Shown piece after piece: positions 62,331 to 64,000 of a stretch of 64,000 bases of DNA. The translations under genes and the position numbers were made by a program. The DNA comes from Aspidapion aeneum (lineage: Eukaryota; Arthropoda; Insecta; Coleoptera; Brentidae): assembly GCA_963576565.1 (NCBI GenBank), contig OY755039.1, positions 70,779,886 to 70,843,885 of the forward strand. The letters are read 5' to 3'. Numbering within the stretch: the first letter of the stretch is position 1; every line of letters starts with the position of its first letter. Below the pieces are notes generated by a model, which saw only the letters and a list, made by a program, of their open reading frames with translations, was not told where the DNA came from and did no database searches.

Positions 62331-64000
62331 CTAGAATTTTTAATTTTTAACATAAGCTGCGAATTTTTATGTACCAAAGCATACACTTTTAATAAAATTA
62401 CATAATTGCATCCAATTTGAGATTGGTTGTCAGAAGTGAAAACTTAAATAGATATTTGAGAAATAAGGATAATACACATTATATAAAAAATATTTTTTAT
62501 AAAATTAAAATTACTGTATTTCATTAATAACTTTTTACTTAAGAAAAAGTCATGACAGCTTTTATTTACATATATTTTTTTTATGGATTGCTGGTAGTGT
62601 ATACTATGTGTATCTTTTAAAAATTATTTTTTTACTATAACTTACCTACGCGTCGTTTAATTTTGTTGTTGTTCCACCAATTTAGTTAGCGGAAAAATAT
62701 TAACATTTTGCCTAATTAACCGACCTTGTAGTTTTCATAATAACAAAGTTCAAATTATTATATTTTAATTTGAATACCCTGTATGTTTTAAAGTCTCTAA
62801 CTAACAGCTACATAGGTGATTAATAGTTTAACTCTATTGTATATTTTCTAATTTTATAAGTGCTGGGAATAACGTTTTACGTATTTAAAAAAAATTATAT
62901 TGACAAAAGAAACACCATGTATTTTCTTAAAATTACAAAGCTAAGTAAAACAATCTACACCATGTAAAAAACGCCTTATTCTAGCTACAACAAGTAGTAA
63001 AAAAGTTTTCTAGATTTTATTCTTTTTTCTGTGTGCGGTTTATCGTGTCATCTCTAAAAACATGTTGAACTTTATGCCCGTGAGTGGTCGTGGGTGACTC
63101 TTTGACAGTAGAATTTTTTGTAGAGCTTTGTAATAACAGCCTTTTTTTTACAAGATAGTTTTTTTTAAATAACTTTTTGGCACACCTAGTATAAAAATGT
63201 TAAAAAACCAAAATATTTTTTTTTGCTACAAAATATAAATCAACACTTTTGTTAACTATTAAGTGCTAAATTAATATTTGTAAAAAAATTATCATTTATT
63301 TGGTAATCCTAAAATTATTATAAAGGGTGTGGCTAAACAAATACATTTTGAAAATCATGTTGAAAAAAATTACTTAAAATTTACACATGTAAGTAAACAT
63401 TGTTTTTTTTTTTTAATAAAAATAGTTATTTTGTTTTTTAAATTTAGCAATACATGGAGTGATATGCTGTTTGGTTTAAAAGTCATATCTCTAATGGCGG
63501 ACCAAAAGAATTATTGTGTTTAATGTGTATAAAACACACTACATTTTTTCATCAGTTTAAAAGTTTATATATGCGTGTGTGTATATAAGTGCGTGTATAT
63601 AAATTCTCAGTTAAAGAAAAATATGCCAAAAAGTATTTTGTGCCTATACATTTACATTAACTATTTTTTTTCCTAAAATTAAGACATCACCGCAATATTA
63701 TGAACCGATAAAATCTTATACTTTACTGCTATGCTTACTTAAATCTCTTTAGTTTTTTGTTTGTGAAAAATGATATTCTTCTAGTTACTCTCCCATGATT
63801 GTTAAAGCAAACACGAAAGAAGACAGGAAGTCTTACATTCAGTTTTTTTTGTGAAGGGAGTCACGGCGGAAATTAGCACCGACTTGGGAAGTTTTTATTC
63901 AAATGACTACGTTTTGATTATTCATAAGGAATATTTTATTTATAATATCTATGTACATGTTTTCTTGGTTATATCATTGAGTAAATACTACTTGAAGTTA
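62331..64000. other. AT-rich sequence, nothing assigned
   Basis: Many T and A runs, with a (GT)n-like stretch near 63574-63597. TTGAATACCCTGTATGTTTT (about 62770) resembles the CCCTGTATG ends at 988 and 53785. The open frame 63329-63523 has no family features. No RNA gene was recognised. Confidence 0.45.

Overview
This is an AT-rich eukaryotic window, most likely from an insect (beetle-like or hemipteran-like by repeat flavour; the order is not certain). The basis is an errantivirus-like Ty3/gypsy element, a BEL/Pao element, CR1/Jockey-group and RTE-type LINEs, a HARBI1-like transposase remnant and several MITEs. I found no host protein-coding gene, tRNA, rRNA, CRISPR array or bacterial-type operon. 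Almost everything assignable is transposon or tandem repeat.

Layout: 1-5.6 kb holds small inverted-repeat (foldback) sequences, a hAT-type MITE with an 8-bp target duplication inside a compound palindrome, and two short tandem arrays. From 5.66 to 34.97 kb lies a four-level nest. An inverted-repeat element was split by an errantivirus-like LTR element (minus strand, 5984-34917, 218-bp LTRs, TSD CGCG). Its env was split by a minus-strand CR1/Jockey-group LINE (6860-28880, TSD AAACTAT) whose 3' tail is a 1.8-kb pure (TAAA)n array. The LINE 5' end was in turn split by a young, very large Ty3/gypsy element (13093-28868, TSD ACAG, 3.1-kb LTRs, 4.5-kb leader, intact gag and pol). A PIF/Harbinger-type MITE (TSD TAA) also sits in the gag/pol border of the outer LTR element. 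LTR divergence counted by eye (about 6/218 outer, about 15/3124 inner) agrees with the nesting order.

35.2-36.7 kb is a 5'-truncated RTE-type LINE. 36.76-44.09 kb is a frameshifted BEL/Pao element with both LTRs. 44.09-46.5 kb is a long inverted-repeat element with decayed coding remnants and a second copy of the PIF/Harbinger-type MITE. 47.4-50.44 kb is a 3-kb array of an 8-bp unit, followed by TA-rich microsatellite. 52.98-53.39 kb is a broken HARBI1-like transposase. 55.0-56.56 kb is an approximately 140-bp tandem array. 56.57-62.33 kb holds three long inverted repeats that could fold into long hairpins. The last 1.7 kb shows nothing assignable.

The only apparently intact genes are gag and pol of the inner gypsy element. 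They overlap in the -1 frame with a canonical slippery heptamer (GGGAAAC) in register, so Gag-Pol is predicted to be made by -1 frameshifting. All other elements in the window are broken and would depend on proteins supplied elsewhere.
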